Shown here: piece by piece, positions 6,047 to 6,415 of the stretch
Position numbering within the stretch: position 1 is the stretch's first letter
Layout: every line of letters begins with the position of its first letter
DNA from: Verrucomicrobiota bacterium
GTDB lineage: Bacteria; Verrucomicrobiota; Verrucomicrobiia; Chthoniobacterales; UBA10450
Assembly (NCBI GenBank): GCA_003221375.1
Contig: QHRI01000079.1
Coordinates: forward strand, 1 to 6,415
Length of the DNA: 6,415 nt
Direction: 5' to 3'
Made by a program: the position numbers and the translations under genes
The notes under the pieces: model-generated
Databases searched by the model: none
What the model saw: only the letters and a program-made list of their open reading frames with translations
Told to the model about the DNA's origin: nothing

Positions 6047-6415
6047 CGATTAACTCCTTTGCCGCTTCTTGGATCAGTTCCCAACCCTCGCGCAAATGAT
6101 CTTCGGTCGTGAGAACATTGCCCAGCCCGATTCGCATCACTGTTCTCCCTTGCAATTTCGTCTGCGTAAGATAAGCGCGACCGCTTGCATTTATTTCTTC
6201 AACAATCGCGCTGTTTAGCTGATCGAGATTGTCTTCTGTTGTAGTAGAGGGCGCTGACCTCCCCCCGGCGTCAGCGCCGCCGGCTATAGGGCCAACAAAA
6301 CGAAAACAAACCACTCCCATGCTTACCGGCGCGGCAATTTCGAAGTGTTGGTCGGCCTTGACCCAATCGGCGAAGAGGTTGGCCAGCCGAATGAATTCTT
6401 GCAAACGCGCAGCCA
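6030..6415 (-). CDS. PLP-dependent (aromatic-amino-acid-type) decarboxylase, C-terminal part
   Basis: The last 127 codons are visible; the frame is open to the right edge, so the start and the PLP-binding lysine are outside. The fragment matches the C-terminal domain of group II PLP decarboxylases (the AADC/DOPA, tryptophan and glutamate decarboxylase superfamily): APVSMGVVCFRF at visible residues 28-39, LDQLNSAIVEEINASGRAYL at about 63-82, then TKLQGRTVMRIGLGNVLTTE and a closing helix GWELIQEAAKE. These enzymes convert amino acids to amines and CO2 in the cytoplasm; the substrate cannot be told from this part. Between FRF and LDQLN the spacing is about 14-16 residues longer than I expect, because of an in-frame hairpin insertion (separate entry). 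The C-terminal VRGEK is repeat-encoded. A TTG at 6404 could be taken as a start but is internal. The foldase gene follows on the same strand 98 bases downstream. Confidence 0.85.
   Translation of the reverse strand, partial: AARLQEFIRLANLFADWVKADQHFEIAAPVSMGVVCFRFVGPIAGGADAGGRSAPSTTTEDNLDQLNSAIVEEINASGRAYLTQTKLQGRTVMRIGLGNVLTTEDHLREGWELIQEAAKELIVRGEK
6250..6278 (-). repeat. Hairpin element inserted in frame in the decarboxylase gene
   Basis: GGCGCTGAC (6250-6258) and GTCAGCGCC (6270-6278) form a perfect nine-base stem around an 11-base C-rich loop. Together with flanking CTATAGG-type sequence up to about 6293 and the triplet-rich side to about 6240, it encodes a Gly/Ala/Ser/Thr-rich loop (GGADAGGRSAPSTTT at visible residues 45-59) that family members usually lack. 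The palindrome is seen directly; insertion is inferred from the expected spacing between conserved family motifs. Confidence 0.7.

Overview
The window looks like bacterial chromosome from a free-living Gram-negative-type organism. It carries a secreted M13 metallopeptidase with a signal peptide, a membrane-anchored SurA/PpiD-like periplasmic foldase, a bacterial Obg GTPase and a family-4-type glycosyltransferase. The protein style, together with short palindromic and heptameric repeats scattered between and inside genes, fits my recollection of soil Verrucomicrobiota (Chthoniobacterales-like) genomes. That assignment is an inference from pattern memory, not from a search.

Layout. Minus strand, 1-1564: obg (473-1564), followed 45 bases downstream by a glycosyltransferase that runs off the left edge (1-428). 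Then comes a roughly 306-base divergent intergenic region with no supported gene but one good hairpin. Plus strand, 1871-3946: a complete secreted M13 (neprilysin/PepO-type) zinc peptidase. Minus strand, 3992-6415, in order of transcription: the 3' end of a PLP-dependent (aromatic-amino-acid-type) decarboxylase entering from the right edge, a SurA/PpiD-like foldase (4402-5931), and a small TPR protein (3992-4339). The peptidase and the TPR gene converge.

Function. The peptidase and the PpiD-like protein both act outside the cytoplasm on polypeptides, so this is partly an envelope-protein neighbourhood. Obg (ribosome assembly/GTP sensing), the glycosyltransferase (surface polysaccharide) and the decarboxylase are otherwise unrelated housekeeping or metabolic genes. 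No defence system, prophage, transposase, CRISPR, tRNA or rRNA is visible.

Most unusual content: the repeats. (1) Obg contains an in-frame block of about 78 bases (1184-1261) made largely of 7-base units. (2) Two copies of a palindromic array of 7-base units (about 3943-4002 and 5974-6046) sit at gene ends and supply the stop codons of three different genes; two unrelated proteins end in the same repeat-encoded Glu-Lys-stop. (3) The decarboxylase carries an in-frame hairpin insertion (6250-6278). Together they suggest a genome in which short palindromic or heptameric repeats invade coding sequence and gene 3' ends, comparable in effect to Rickettsia palindromic elements and in unit size to the heptanucleotide STRR repeats of cyanobacteria.
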